Shown here: positions 56,780-64,000 of the stretch, in pieces
Numbering within the stretch: the stretch's first letter is position 1
Layout of the letters: every line of letters begins with the position of its first letter
Source: CAYWBU01 sp942491525
GTDB lineage: Bacteria > Desulfobacterota > Desulfomonilia > UBA1062
Assembly (NCBI GenBank): GCA_942491525.1
Contig: CALOBW010000030.1
Location: forward strand, 372,001-436,000
DNA: 64,000 nt
Direction of reading: 5' to 3'
The notes under the pieces: model-generated
What the model was told of the DNA's origin: nothing
The model's database searches: none
What the model saw: only the letters and a program-made list of their open reading frames with translations
Translations under genes and position numbers: made by a program

Positions 56780-57469
56780 ATGCCCCTTTTCATAATCCAC
56801 GGCGAGCTCAAGTTCTTCACCCGCAGCCGCAAGATTGTCACAACCATCAATGAGCGGCCGGCGGTCAAGGACAGCATCGAGGCCCTGGGCATCCCCCACA
56901 CCGAGGTCGGCAGCATCACCATCAACGGCCAGCAGAGCGGCTTTGAACGCCAGCTCGACCCCAACGACCGCATCGATGTCTGGGACTACAAGAACGGCAG
57001 CTACCTGCGCCCTGCCGTAGAAAAACCGGCGCGCTTCATGCTCGACATCCATCTGGCGGCCCTGGCGCGCAACCTGCGCATGCTGGGCTTCGACACCCTG
57101 CACGGACCACAGTTTGGCGATCATGAGATGCTGGAGCTGGCCAGGACCCGCATCCTGGTGACACGCAGCCGCAAGCTGCTCAAACACAGAGCTGTGGTGC
57201 AGGGCTGCTGCATCCACTCCGACGTGCCCCTCAAGCAGACCGTCCAACTGATGCAGCGCTACAGCCTGGCCAAGCAGGTCATGCCCTTCAGCCGCTGCAT
57301 CCGCTGCAACGGACTCAAGGCTGAGATCAACCCGGCTGAGGTCAAAGAGCCCATGCGCAGCTTTGCCGAGCAGTTTGAACGCTGCCAGAATTGCGGCCAG
57401 ATCTACTGGGAGGGCTCGCACGTGGAGCGCATGCGGCAGAAGGTGGCCCTGATTTTAAAGAAAGTCTAA
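56780..57469 (+). CDS. Mut7-C PIN-like RNase domain protein with ubiquitin-like N-terminus
   Basis: A 229-residue protein. Residues 1-85 look like the ubiquitin/MoaD-like domain often fused here (EVGSITINGQQSGFERQLDPNDRIDVW). Residues ~90-170 form the Mut7-C domain (RFMLDIHLAALARNLRMLGFDTLHG, with ILVTRSRKLLKHR), a PIN-like nuclease fold with Asp residues. A zinc ribbon follows (CIRCNG... CQNCGQIYWEGSH). Members are thought to be RNases. AGGAGG lies four bases before ATG 56780; an in-frame start at 56726 lacks a site. It is divergent from nfnAB. Confidence 0.87.
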   Translation: MPLFIIHGELKFFTRSRKIVTTINERPAVKDSIEALGIPHTEVGSITINGQQSGFERQLDPNDRIDVWDYKNGSYLRPAVEKPARFMLDIHLAALARNLRMLGFDTLHGPQFGDHEMLELARTRILVTRSRKLLKHRAVVQGCCIHSDVPLKQTVQLMQRYSLAKQVMPFSRCIRCNGLKAEINPAEVKEPMRSFAEQFERCQNCGQIYWEGSHVERMRQKVALILKKV

Positions 57470-57560
57470 ACTTTTTCGAGCAATTAACCGTTCAGCAACT
57501 TTGACATCACCGTTATGCAGCATTATGTTTAAGGCATAGCCAATTTAAGTGGAGGTACCC

Positions 57561-58493
57561 ATGAAGAAAGGCATTCTGATATCCATCATCGCTCTAAGTT
57601 TATGCACGCCGGCCCTGGCCTTTGAGGGCCGCATGGAGCTGGAGCTCGGCACGACCCAGGGGCACAACACCTACCAGATCGGCGGCCCGGCCATCGAAGC
57701 CGGCAGCGTTGTGCTCTACCACTGGCCCATCAGCGAGCTGCGCTTTCCCGTCGACACCAACATGATGCACCTGCGCCTGGCCATGGCGCCCGTCGAGAAC
57801 CTCTTCATCGGCGCCGAGATGAGCACCAGCATTGCCGAGGGCAGCGAGCGCATGCGCGATGTGGACTGGTACCACCAGCCGCTCAACAACATCGACAGCT
57901 ACTCCAAGAGCAAGTCCGACCTCTGGAACTACAATGCCGAGCTCTCCATCGACTACAAGATCGACCTCGGCAACCACTTTGCAGTCTCCCTCGGCGGCGG
58001 CTACCGCTACCAGAACTATGACTATGAGATCGGCGACACCTACCTGGCCCAGCGCGACCTGGTCGACCCCAGCGTGGTCGGCAGCGGCTACATCTTCGGC
58101 AAGGTCCTGACCTATGACGTGATCTACCGCATCCCCTACGTGCAGCTCGGCCTGCAGACCAACTGGGAGAAGTTCAGCGCCGGAATTGAAGTGGGCTACG
58201 GCCCCAGCATCACGGCCGAGGACCGCGACAACCACGTGCTGCGCCTGCGCATCTCCAGGAGCGAGACCGACGGCGACGCCATCTTCGGCAAGATCAGGGC
58301 CCAATATGACATCCACGACCAGCTCTACCTCTTCACCAACTTCAGCTACATGCAGATCGAGACCGAGGGTGAGCAGGTCCAGCAGGGCATCGGCTCCAGC
58401 GGCGGCAGCCTCTACTTCTACCAAAACACCATCGACACCGAGATCACCAGCGACCAGGCCAGCTTCGGCATCGGCCTGGGCATGAAGTTCTGA
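57561..58493 (+). CDS. Omptin-family outer-membrane aspartyl protease
   Basis: A 310-residue barrel protein with a signal peptide (MKKGILISIIALSLCTPALA) and a C-terminal Phe strand. The omptin active-site signature is present: Asp100 and Asp102 in MRDVDWYH (OmpT D83/D85) and Asp223-x-His225 in EDRDNHVLR (OmpT D210/H212); after signal removal the positions are nearly the same as in OmpT. The strand with YRIPYVQLGLQTNWEKFSAGIE aligns with the equivalent omptin strand by eye. Omptins cleave between basic residues and need LPS. GGAGG precedes ATG 57561. Its stop overlaps the start of the lipoprotein gene (TGATG). Confidence 0.75.
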   Translation: MKKGILISIIALSLCTPALAFEGRMELELGTTQGHNTYQIGGPAIEAGSVVLYHWPISELRFPVDTNMMHLRLAMAPVENLFIGAEMSTSIAEGSERMRDVDWYHQPLNNIDSYSKSKSDLWNYNAELSIDYKIDLGNHFAVSLGGGYRYQNYDYEIGDTYLAQRDLVDPSVVGSGYIFGKVLTYDVIYRIPYVQLGLQTNWEKFSAGIEVGYGPSITAEDRDNHVLRLRISRSETDGDAIFGKIRAQYDIHDQLYLFTNFSYMQIETEGEQVQQGIGSSGGSLYFYQNTIDTEITSDQASFGIGLGMKF

Positions 58494-58894
58494 TGCGGCG
58501 CTGGCTGATGGTCATGGCCCTGCTGGCCATGACCGCCTGCTCAAACCCGGCGCCCGAACTGGGCGCCGCCAGCCCCAAGGCCGCCGTGCGCGGCTACCTC
58601 GAGCAGAGTGACTACATCTCGCCGGCCCACCAGGCGCGCCTCTGCCGGCAGTTCCGGGAGCTGAGCCCGGCCGAGCTGCAGAACCATCCATTGAGCCCCA
58701 AGGAGCAGCAGCTCAGCGACGCCCAGCTGATTCAGCGCCTGCTCCAGACCCGCGAGCCAGTTCACAACTACCGGATCGTCGGCACCACCCGCCCCCACAA
58801 GAACCTGAGCCTGGTGCTGGTGGAGATCGGCCAAGAACGCATCAGCTACCCGGTCATCCGCGAGAATGATGCCTGGTTCGTGGACGGCAACTGA
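58493..58894 (+). CDS. Small lipoprotein coupled to the omptin gene
   Basis: A 133-residue lipoprotein with lipobox MTAC (Cys16). The mature part resembles DUF4878-type or NTF2-like lipoproteins (AAVRGYLEQSDYISPAHQARLCRQFRELSP... NYRIVGTTRPHKNLSLVLVEIG... RENDAWFVDGN), but assignment is uncertain. The ATG overlaps the omptin stop by one base, indicating translational coupling; a role in barrel assembly or regulation of the protease is conceivable but unproved. Confidence 0.75.
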   Translation: MRRWLMVMALLAMTACSNPAPELGAASPKAAVRGYLEQSDYISPAHQARLCRQFRELSPAELQNHPLSPKEQQLSDAQLIQRLLQTREPVHNYRIVGTTRPHKNLSLVLVEIGQERISYPVIRENDAWFVDGN

Positions 58895-58962
58895 AACAAC
58901 ATCAGCAGACAACCCTTGCGCCAACCTCTCAATATTGCTATGCATATTTTCCAGGAGTGATC

Positions 58963-60492
58963 ATGCACCTCAAACACAGCTTAATACTGCTATCCATCTT
59001 AATTTTTATGTCCGGCTGTGCCCACTTCGGACATGATCAATCCAACCCGGACTCCCCCAAAGCGCAGTTCAGACTTGGACTAAAATACCTCCACGGGAAC
59101 GGGTTACCGCAGGATTACGATTTGGCCGTCCAGCACATCATGTCAGCCGCCGACCAGGAGTACAGCGATGCCGTTGCTGAACTAGGCTACCTCTACCTAA
59201 CCGGGCAGGGCGTTGAGGTCGACTACCAGAAATCATTCGAGCTACTCAGCAAGGCGGCTCAGAGCAACCGGTATGCCCAGAACAACCTTGGCTACCAATA
59301 TCTGAATGGCTTGGGAGTCCAACAGGATTATACCCAGGCCGTATATTGGCTTAAAAAAGCCGCGCAGCAGAATCATGCCGTCGCCCAGAACACCCTGGGC
59401 AATCTCTACAGAGGCGGCAGAGGAGTTGAGCAGGACTACATCCTTGCGGCGCACTACTACCGTTGCGCCGCAAGGCAAAACGACACCTCGGCCCAGGTAA
59501 ACCTGGGCTGGCTGTATAAATATGGCTACGGGGTAGAGCATAGTTACACCAAGGCCTTTGAACTCTTCAGCAAAGCTGCCGCAAAAGGCAATGCAGCAGC
59601 CCAGTATCACCTCGGCGAACTCTATGAACTCGGACGAGGTGTCCGCCAAGACTATGCTGAAGCAATCCAATGGTACACAAAGGCCGCGGAACACAACTCG
59701 CGCGAGGCTCACTATGCCCTGGGCTGCATCTACCTTGATGGCCCGTCCGCCGATTATGAAAAAGCGCTCCACCATTTACAATCTGCCCAGGCGCTAGACT
59801 ACCCGCCAGCCCTCTCGGCGCTGGCCGGAATGTATTTCCAGGGCCAAGGCGTCCAGCAGGACTATGATCAGGCTTTCGCCATCTATCAGGAGTACGCTCA
59901 TAAGGGTTACGACTGGGCCCAGAACAACCTGGCCTGCATGTATCTGCTGGGATATGGCTGCAACCCCAATCCAGCCTCAGCCATTGAGTGGCTTCAAAAA
60001 GCCGCGCGGCAAAACTTCGGACCCGCCCTCGCCTGTCTCGGCTCGCTCTACACTCAAGGTCATGGCGTACCACATGACAAAAAGAAGGCCCGGAGCTACT
60101 ATGAACAGGCAGCCGCCCTGAATGATCCCTCTGGACTATACAATCTGGGCCTGCTCAAGCTTGACGAATCCCAAATTCATGCGGCCATCGATCTATTTGA
60201 AAGAGCTGCCGCACAAAAACACAGCGACTCCATGTACCAGCTTGGCTTAATTTACATTGAAGGGAACGGAGTACCCGTTGACAAAACGATCAGCTGGCAA
60301 TGGTTGCATCTGGCCAGCCAAAATGGACACTCTAAAGCTGAACAGAAAATTGAAACTCTGACTAATGATCTGTCCCAGGCCGAACTTTTAAAGGCACACC
60401 AGATGGCTTCAGACTGGCAGCAAGACAATCCTCACCCCAGCAACCATATACGCTTAACATTCAACAACGGAATCATCATCACCGAAGAGTAA
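58963..60492 (+). CDS. SEL1-like repeat lipoprotein (12 repeats)
   Basis: A 509-residue lipoprotein (lipobox MSGC). Twelve consecutive ~36-residue SEL1-like/TPR units fill about residues 30-465, for example AQNNLGYQYLNGLGVQQDY; units 7 and 11 are shortened by a few residues. SEL1 repeats make an alpha solenoid for protein binding, often in secretion or envelope signalling. The ATG at 58963 has AGGAG five bases upstream; the longer GTG at 58957 is less likely. No catalytic domain is present. Confidence 0.9.
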   Translation: MHLKHSLILLSILIFMSGCAHFGHDQSNPDSPKAQFRLGLKYLHGNGLPQDYDLAVQHIMSAADQEYSDAVAELGYLYLTGQGVEVDYQKSFELLSKAAQSNRYAQNNLGYQYLNGLGVQQDYTQAVYWLKKAAQQNHAVAQNTLGNLYRGGRGVEQDYILAAHYYRCAARQNDTSAQVNLGWLYKYGYGVEHSYTKAFELFSKAAAKGNAAAQYHLGELYELGRGVRQDYAEAIQWYTKAAEHNSREAHYALGCIYLDGPSADYEKALHHLQSAQALDYPPALSALAGMYFQGQGVQQDYDQAFAIYQEYAHKGYDWAQNNLACMYLLGYGCNPNPASAIEWLQKAARQNFGPALACLGSLYTQGHGVPHDKKKARSYYEQAAALNDPSGLYNLGLLKLDESQIHAAIDLFERAAAQKHSDSMYQLGLIYIEGNGVPVDKTISWQWLHLASQNGHSKAEQKIETLTNDLSQAELLKAHQMASDWQQDNPHPSNHIRLTFNNGIIITEE

Positions 60493-60734
60493 CGACATTC
60501 ACCGAACCATATTCAAGACTGCATAGATTCAATATTTACAATACATTAATTCAAATCTGACCCAGTATAATCAATCTTATCGAGAAAATCTTATAAATTT
60601 GTAAAGAAATGTTTAAAGATTCTATATATCATCTCCGATATGTAGCTTCGTAAGGGGCAAGGGGTTCTAGATTCAGCGTACATTAAACCCATAAAGCCCC
60701 AATTATTAATAGATTGTTTTGAAATTGAGTGCAA
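60493..60734. other. AT-rich intergenic region
   Basis: 242 bases between the SEL1 gene and the TTTACA array, clearly richer in A/T than the surrounding genes. No open frame of significant length, terminator hairpin with U-run, or RNA gene is visible. It may carry upstream control elements of the epimerase gene. Confidence 0.6.
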
Positions 60735-60786
60735 TTTACAAATTTTTACATTTAGTCTTTACATTTATTTACAATTGCCCTATATT
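60735..60786 (+). promoter_or_regulatory. TTTACA repeat array and promoter of the epimerase gene
   Basis: TTTACA occurs at 60735, 60745, 60758 and 60768, with spacings of 10, 13 and 10. The copy at 60758 also works as a -35: after a 17-base spacer comes TATATT (60781-60786), a good -10. The ATG follows 32 bases later behind AAAGGA. The phased repeats may bind an activator or repressor. Confidence 0.6.
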
Positions 60787-60818
60787 GCCCTTCAATAACA
60801 AAACGAAAGGACTCTGCA

Positions 60819-61787
60819 ATGAAGATAATGATAACTGGTTCAAGCGGATTTATCGGCAAAGCGCTCTTCAGGCATTTGCAGGATCAGGGTCACGAAGTAT
60901 ATGGCACCACCCACACCAAGCCGGCCGGCCCCTACCGGACCGCCTGCGACATCAACGAAAAATGCTTCGGCGCCACCCTGCCGGCGGAACGCTTCGACGT
61001 GGTGATCAACACCATCGGCTCAAACAACCTCAGCAGCCAGGAGCTGCACAACATCAATGCCCGCGGCAGCCGCAAAGTTGCCAACTGGGCCCTGGCCCAC
61101 GGCTGCCAGCACTTCATCCAGCTCAGCTCAACGGCCGTCTACGGCTACTCGAGCAACAATGAGTTCTGCGCCGAGGAGCGCGGCCGCTGCCTGATCGGCA
61201 ACGCCTACATGCGCTCCAAGGCCAGAGGCGAGCGCCACATCGAAAAGAGCGGCCTTGACTACACCATCCTCAGGCTGCCCGGCGTGCTGGGCGGCGAGGA
61301 GAACCAGCTGACCAGAAAGCTGGTCAACGGGCTGCTGGCCGGCCAGCTGACCTTCAGCGCCAAAAAGAGCCGCATGATCTCAACCATCAGCCTCAACAAC
61401 CTGATGCTGATCATCGACAAGCTGATCGAAAAGGGCCCGCTGGGCGGCGCCTTCAACTGCTCAGACCACACCACCACCTGGGAACATCTGGTCAGAGAGT
61501 ACGCCCAGGTGCTCGGCGTGCCCCTGGATGATAAGCACCGCAGCCTGCGCAGCCGCCTGCCCGAAATCAGAAAGAGCAAGCTGGCCGGCCTCGAATACTG
61601 CGGCGCCCACTATCCCCATGACAAGCTGGAGGCCCACCTGGGCCAGCTGCCCATCAAGGAGTCGTGGCAGAGCGCCGTGCGCGGCGCCATTGAAAAACAG
61701 CTCGAAGGCAAGGCCTACCGCATCAATCCCGAGCCCCAGAGCAACGTAACCGAGCTACAACGCTTCCGCCAGAGGCGTTCAGCATAG
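60819..61787 (+). CDS. NAD-dependent epimerase/dehydratase (extended SDR)
   Basis: A 322-residue protein with NAD-binding GSSGFIG at residues 7-13 and the catalytic pair Tyr130/Lys134 in NAYMRSKARGE, with QLSSTAVYG supplying the active-site Ser/Thr near 103-105. The C-terminal part binds substrate. Extended SDRs of this type act on nucleotide sugars (4-epimerases, dehydratases or reductases). The substrate cannot be inferred; no sugar-pathway gene adjoins. Ribosome site AAAGGA. A REP-like region and the nrdD 3' end follow. Confidence 0.88.
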   Translation: MKIMITGSSGFIGKALFRHLQDQGHEVYGTTHTKPAGPYRTACDINEKCFGATLPAERFDVVINTIGSNNLSSQELHNINARGSRKVANWALAHGCQHFIQLSSTAVYGYSSNNEFCAEERGRCLIGNAYMRSKARGERHIEKSGLDYTILRLPGVLGGEENQLTRKLVNGLLAGQLTFSAKKSRMISTISLNNLMLIIDKLIEKGPLGGAFNCSDHTTTWEHLVREYAQVLGVPLDDKHRSLRSRLPEIRKSKLAGLEYCGAHYPHDKLEAHLGQLPIKESWQSAVRGAIEKQLEGKAYRINPEPQSNVTELQRFRQRRSA

Positions 61788-61868
61788 TATCTCCATTTAG
61801 TGCTCAGGGGTCGGCAAAATCCCCAGCCGGCCCCGCTTTTTCTTAGGCACACCCGTTACCCTACGCAC

Positions 61869-61888
61869 GGGCGCACGCAAGTGCGCCC
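61869..61888. repeat. REP-like hairpin
   Basis: GGGCGCAC pairs with GTGCGCCC around a GCAA tetraloop, within CCTACGCAC-type flanks of a style common in dispersed intergenic repeats. It lies beside the palindrome at 61905-61929. Confidence 0.55.
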
Positions 61889-61904
61889 ACCCTTTTCAAA
61901 TAAC

Positions 61905-61929
61905 TGGGACAGAATTTAATTCTGTCCCA
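61905..61929. repeat. Perfect 25-bp palindrome (REP-like; also ends nrdD)
   Basis: TGGGACAGAATT and AATTCTGTCCCA are exact reverse complements around a central T. The centre GAATTTAATTC is shared with the repeat at 43330-43364. It begins five bases after the nrdD stop on the minus strand, so it may double as a terminator. Confidence 0.75.
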
Positions 61930-61933
61930 AGAT

Positions 61934-64000
61934 TCAAACCCTAAAAGTCTTCCGCAGCGCAAACTCCGCCTGCTTCCCCCCATTCCACTGCGACACCGGC
62001 CGCAGATAACCCACCACCCGCGAATAGACCTCGGCCTCCTGGCCGCAGATAGCGCAACGCTCCTGCTGGCCCCTGAGGTAGCCGTGATTCTCACAGACCG
62101 AGAAGGTCGGCGTCAGAGTGAAGTACGGCAGACGGTAGTTGTAGCAGACCTTGCGCACCAGATCGCGCACCGCCATTGGGTCGGCCATCTCTTCGCCCAT
62201 GAAGATGTGCAGGACGGTGCCGCCGCTGTAGCGGGTCTGCAGTTCGTCCTGCAGGGCCAGCGCCTCGAAGAGGTCATCGGTATAGTTGACCGGCAGCTGG
62301 CTGGAGTTGGTGTAGAATGGTTCAGCGCCGGGGCTGCCCTCATTGGCGCAGATGATGTCGGCGTAGCGCTGTTTGTCGAGGCGCGCCAGCGAGTAGCTGG
62401 TGCTCTCGGCCGGGGTGGCCTCCAGGTTGTAGAAGTTGCCGCTGCGCTCCTGGATGGCGACCAGCCGCGCATTGAGATGATCCAGCACCTCGAGGGCAAA
62501 GTCCTGGCCGGCCTGGCTGGCGATGTCGCACTGCAGCAGGTTGAGGCAGGCCTCGTTCATACCGACCACGCCGATGGTGGAGAAGTGGTTCTTCCAGTAC
62601 TCGCCCAGAGCGGCCTTGACCGGCTGCAGATAGTGGCGGGTGTAGGGGTAGAGGTTGTTGGCCGTGTAGCGCTCCAGCACCTTGCGCTTGATCTCCAGAC
62701 ACTCAACCGCCAGCTCCATCAGCTTATCGAGGCGCTTGAAGAAACCGGCCTTGTCATCAGCCAGATAGCCCAGGCGCGGCAGGTTGAGGGTCACCACCCC
62801 CAGGGCGCCGGTCAGGGGGTTGGCGCCGAAGAAGCCGCCGCCGCGTTTGCGCAGCTGGCGTTCATCCAGGCGCAGGCGGCAGCACATGCTGCGGGCGTCC
62901 TCGGGCCGCATCTCAGAGTTGATGAAGTTGGCAAAGTAGGGGATGCCGTAGCGCCCGGCCATGCGCCAGAGCCCCTCATAGAGCTGGTCGTTCCAGTCAA
63001 AGTCAGGCGTGATGTTGTAGGTCGGGATCGGAAAGGTGAAGACCCGTCCGCTGGCGTCGCCCGCGCTCATGACCTCCATGAAGGCCCGGTTAAAAAGATC
63101 CATCTCGGGCTGGAATTCGGCATAGGTCTCGGCCATCTCGCGGCCGCCGATCAGCACCGGCAGGTCGCGGTAGGCCACCGGCACCTTGAGGTCGAGGGTC
63201 ACATTGGTAAAGGGGGTCTGGAAACCGACGCGGGTGGGCACATTGATGTTGAAGACAAACTCCTGCAGCGCCTGGCGCACCTGATCATAGTCAAGACCGT
63301 CATAGCGGATAAAGGGTGCCAGCAGCGTGTCGAGGCTGGAGAAGGCCTGGGCCCCGGCGGCCTCGCCCTGCAGGGTGTAGAAGAAGTTGACGATCTGGCC
63401 CAGGGCGGTGCGAAAATGCCGGGCGGGGCGGCTCTCAACCTTGCCGGCCGCGCCCCTGAAACCCTGGCGCAGCAGATCGTGCAGGTCCCAGCCCACGCAG
63501 TAGACCGAGAGCAGATTGAGATCGTGGATGTGGAAATCGCCCGACAGATGGGCCTCGCGCACCTCCTTGGGATAGATCTTATTGAGCCAGTAAACCTGGC
63601 TGACTTCGGAGGCGATGTAGTTGTTGAGCCCCTGCAGCGAGAAGCTCATGTTGCTGTTTTCAGAGATCTTCCAGTCCAGCTGATCCAGATAGCCGTCGAT
63701 CAGTTCGAGGCCGATGCCGGTGCGCACCTCGCGGATGCGGGCGTGCTGCTCGCGGTAGATGATGTAGGCGCGGGCGGTCCTGCGGTAGGGCGACGAGAGC
63801 AGCACCTCCTCGACAATATCCTGCAGCTGCTCGACCGAGGGGCTCTCGCCCAGGGTGGCGGCTATGGCAGTGACCTTGGCGCTCAGATCCTCAGCCTCAT
63901 TTGGGCCGAACTCGCCGCTGGCCTCACCGGCCTTCAGGATCGCGGACCTGATCTTGGCCGCATCAAAACGGGCCAGGCGGCCGTCACGTTTGACAATGTT
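61934..64000 (-). CDS. nrdD: Anaerobic ribonucleoside-triphosphate reductase NrdD (5' end outside window)
   Basis: The frame is open to the window end, so the gene starts beyond 64000; the ATP-cone domain IVKRDGRLARFDAAKIRSAI is read just inside the edge, upstream of the GTG near 63805. The catalytic barrel has FHIHDLNLLSVYCVGWDL, QTPFTNVTLDL and FPIPTYNITPDF. Near the C-terminus are a zinc site (CENHG... CAIC) and the glycyl-radical motif RVVGYLRP. It reduces ribonucleotides without oxygen using a glycyl radical made by NrdG, whose gene is not in the window. Typical of anaerobes. At least 688 residues. Confidence 0.95.
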   Translation of the reverse strand, partial: NIVKRDGRLARFDAAKIRSAILKAGEASGEFGPNEAEDLSAKVTAIAATLGESPSVEQLQDIVEEVLLSSPYRRTARAYIIYREQHARIREVRTGIGLELIDGYLDQLDWKISENSNMSFSLQGLNNYIASEVSQVYWLNKIYPKEVREAHLSGDFHIHDLNLLSVYCVGWDLHDLLRQGFRGAAGKVESRPARHFRTALGQIVNFFYTLQGEAAGAQAFSSLDTLLAPFIRYDGLDYDQVRQALQEFVFNINVPTRVGFQTPFTNVTLDLKVPVAYRDLPVLIGGREMAETYAEFQPEMDLFNRAFMEVMSAGDASGRVFTFPIPTYNITPDFDWNDQLYEGLWRMAGRYGIPYFANFINSEMRPEDARSMCCRLRLDERQLRKRGGGFFGANPLTGALGVVTLNLPRLGYLADDKAGFFKRLDKLMELAVECLEIKRKVLERYTANNLYPYTRHYLQPVKAALGEYWKNHFSTIGVVGMNEACLNLLQCDIASQAGQDFALEVLDHLNARLVAIQERSGNFYNLEATPAESTSYSLARLDKQRYADIICANEGSPGAEPFYTNSSQLPVNYTDDLFEALALQDELQTRYSGGTVLHIFMGEEMADPMAVRDLVRKVCYNYRLPYFTLTPTFSVCENHGYLRGQQERCAICGQEAEVYSRVVGYLRPVSQWNGGKQAEFALRKTFRV

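Noticed and set aside
1..64000. tRNA, rRNA, phage or insertion sequence
   Set aside because: No cloverleaf, rRNA motif, integrase, transposase or phage structural gene was recognised on either strand.

Overview
The window looks like a GC-rich (roughly 58-60% by eye) chromosomal segment of a Gram-negative, obligately or facultatively anaerobic bacterium. An outer membrane is indicated by a TonB-type protein, an omptin-like barrel, a phenol-pathway-type porin and many lipoproteins. Anaerobic life is indicated by a class III ribonucleotide reductase (NrdD), rubredoxin and rubrerythrin, an NfnAB-type NADH:ferredoxin-NADP module, an EFR1 ferredoxin-flavodoxin protein and a soluble fumarate-reductase-like flavoprotein. 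The PAS protein carries a C-terminal cysteine module familiar from Desulfobacterota and Spirochaetota, but the phylum cannot be settled from this sequence. No phage, integrase, transposase, CRISPR array, tRNA or rRNA was seen.

Layout. 0-7.9 kb: 3' part of a sigma-54 activator, an ABC-F ATPase, a six-hairpin glycosidase whose ribosome site lies in a 13-bp hairpin, an OmpR/HisKA two-component pair, and a small internally duplicated protein preceded by TAATC repeats at 11-bp spacing. 7.9-13.6 kb (minus): C11 peptidase lipoprotein, MATE exporter, PAS protein, MgtC-like protein, glucosylglycerate-synthase-like glycosyltransferase. 13.7-17.7 kb (plus): MscK-like channel and a flavin-dependent reductase. 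17.7-23.3 kb (minus): lipoprotein/RNase H/HExxH operon, then redox genes headed by a MarR repressor with twin operators. 23.3-29.8 kb: two paralogous glycine-rich lipoproteins, duplicated with promoter and terminator, and a third lipoprotein with a related N-terminus.

29.8-39.1 kb holds a solute-binding protein, phospholipase D, a GDPD lipoprotein, TonB, an RRM protein, a LacZ-size beta-galactosidase and another solute-binding protein. 39.2-43.3 kb is a TelA / NfeD-like / flotillin operon followed by a NagD-type phosphatase. 43.4-47.7 kb has a papain-like lipoprotein, a third orphan solute-binding protein, a rubredoxin-rubrerythrin-glyoxalase II operon (with apparent TTG and CTG starts), and a YhhN protein. 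47.7-52.8 kb is an unusual alkylsulfatase-like protein bracketed by REP-like hairpins, a doubled DUF1254/DUF1214 lipoprotein and a porin. 52.9-58.9 kb has an AraC/GyrI regulator, NfnAB, a Mut7-C protein, an omptin-family protease and its coupled lipoprotein. 58.9-64 kb has a 12-repeat SEL1 lipoprotein, an SDR epimerase behind TTTACA repeats, and the start-truncated nrdD.

Themes: (i) envelope and surface functions dominate, with many lipoproteins, proteases and membrane-stress genes; (ii) several short regulatory modules can be read directly (MarR twin operators, OmpR-type repeat array, ribosome-site hairpin, paired promoters); (iii) palindromic REP-like elements sharing an AATTTAATT-type centre are scattered from 43 to 62 kb. 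All functions are assigned from motifs recognised by eye, with no database search.
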